This document shows positions 5,216 through 5,425 of a DNA stretch of 5,425 nt, piece after piece; position 1 is the stretch's first letter, and each line of letters begins with the position of its first letter. The DNA is from an uncultured bacterium. GTDB lineage: Bacteria > UBA4055. The position numbers were made by a program, and so were the translations under genes. The stretch spans positions 1 through 5,425 of the forward strand of contig CALMWI010000107.1 of the NCBI GenBank assembly GCA_937873545.1. Direction: 5' to 3'. Under the pieces are notes generated by a model that saw only the letters and a program-made list of their open reading frames with translations, made no database searches and was not told the origin of the DNA.

Positions 5216-5425
5216 ATGAAGATCAACACAAATCCGGTGAGAGGCATGAAGGATTTTCTGCCCGACGAAGCGGAACTGAGAGAAAGAGTCAAAAGAACGA
5301 TAATCGATACCTACACTTCATTCGGATATAGGAAAATTGAGACTCCGGCACTTGAGCATCTTGAGCTGCTTACCGGCGGGGACGGCGGAGAGAATGAAAA
5401 GCTGATCTTCAAAGTACTCAAAAGG
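5216..5425 (+). CDS. hisS: Histidyl-tRNA synthetase, N-terminal part (3' end outside window)
   Basis: Seventy codons are visible before the right edge. The class II synthetase charges tRNA-His with histidine using ATP in the cytoplasm. The protein opens MKINTNPVRGMKDFLPDEAE, the typical HisRS start (an RGmkDflP block before the first helix), followed by FGYRKIETPALEHLELL (36-52), which carries the start of class II motif 1 with its conserved Pro at residue 44. The segment GGDGGENEKLIFKVLKR (54-70) is of the form found in HisRS branches reading GExxKLIFK, rather than the GEETDIV form of the E. coli enzyme. The gene is divergent from the glycosyltransferase operon. Identity is secure; completeness cannot be judged here. 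Confidence 0.93.
   Translation, partial: MKINTNPVRGMKDFLPDEAELRERVKRTIIDTYTSFGYRKIETPALEHLELLTGGDGGENEKLIFKVLKR

Noticed and set aside
5208..5219. Mini-frame ATG-AGA-TTA-TGA overlapping the hisS start, as a possible leader peptide
   Set aside because: The Shine-Dalgarno ends only 3 bases before it, two codons is too short to sense anything, and it contains no His codons; chance in AT-rich DNA is more likely.

Overview
The window is AT-rich, ordinary bacterial chromosome with dense genes and short spacers. It holds six protein genes, two of them cut by the window edges. I see no RNA genes, CRISPR array, insertion sequence or phage signature. A SprA-type outer-membrane protein, a small PA-rich lipoprotein and promoter-like sites fitting both the sigma-70 and the Bacteroidetes-type spacing suggest a Gram-negative member of the FCB supergroup (Bacteroidetes/Ignavibacteria and related candidate phyla). 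That placement is an inference from gene content; I cannot name a genus.

Left part, + strand (1-3057): first comes the C-terminal 487 residues of a large beta-barrel protein resembling SprA, the translocon of type IX secretion. Eight bases later comes xseA, the large subunit of exodeoxyribonuclease VII, probably co-transcribed with it. After a 114-base AT-rich spacer comes a 69-residue lipoprotein with its own strong-looking promoter and a doubled Shine-Dalgarno. A bidirectional hairpin terminator at 3101-3129 closes this side.

Middle and right, - strand (5095 down to 3114): a two-gene operon encodes a 373-residue multi-pass membrane protein that looks like a GT-C-fold glycosyltransferase, then a 290-residue GT-A family 2 glycosyltransferase. 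They overlap by 13 bases. They are probably a small envelope-glycan module in which a cytoplasmic nucleotide-sugar enzyme is paired with a lipid-sugar-dependent membrane enzyme. The second gene converges on the lipoprotein gene, and its last codons and stop are built into the shared terminator hairpin.

Right edge (5216-5425, +): the first 70 codons of hisS (histidyl-tRNA synthetase), divergent from the glycosyltransferase operon across a 120-base spacer with candidate promoters in both directions.

Nothing here amounts to a clearly new defence or mobile system. The points most worth a second look are the SprA-like protein linked to xseA, the small highly expressed-looking lipoprotein, and the unassigned membrane glycosyltransferase pair.
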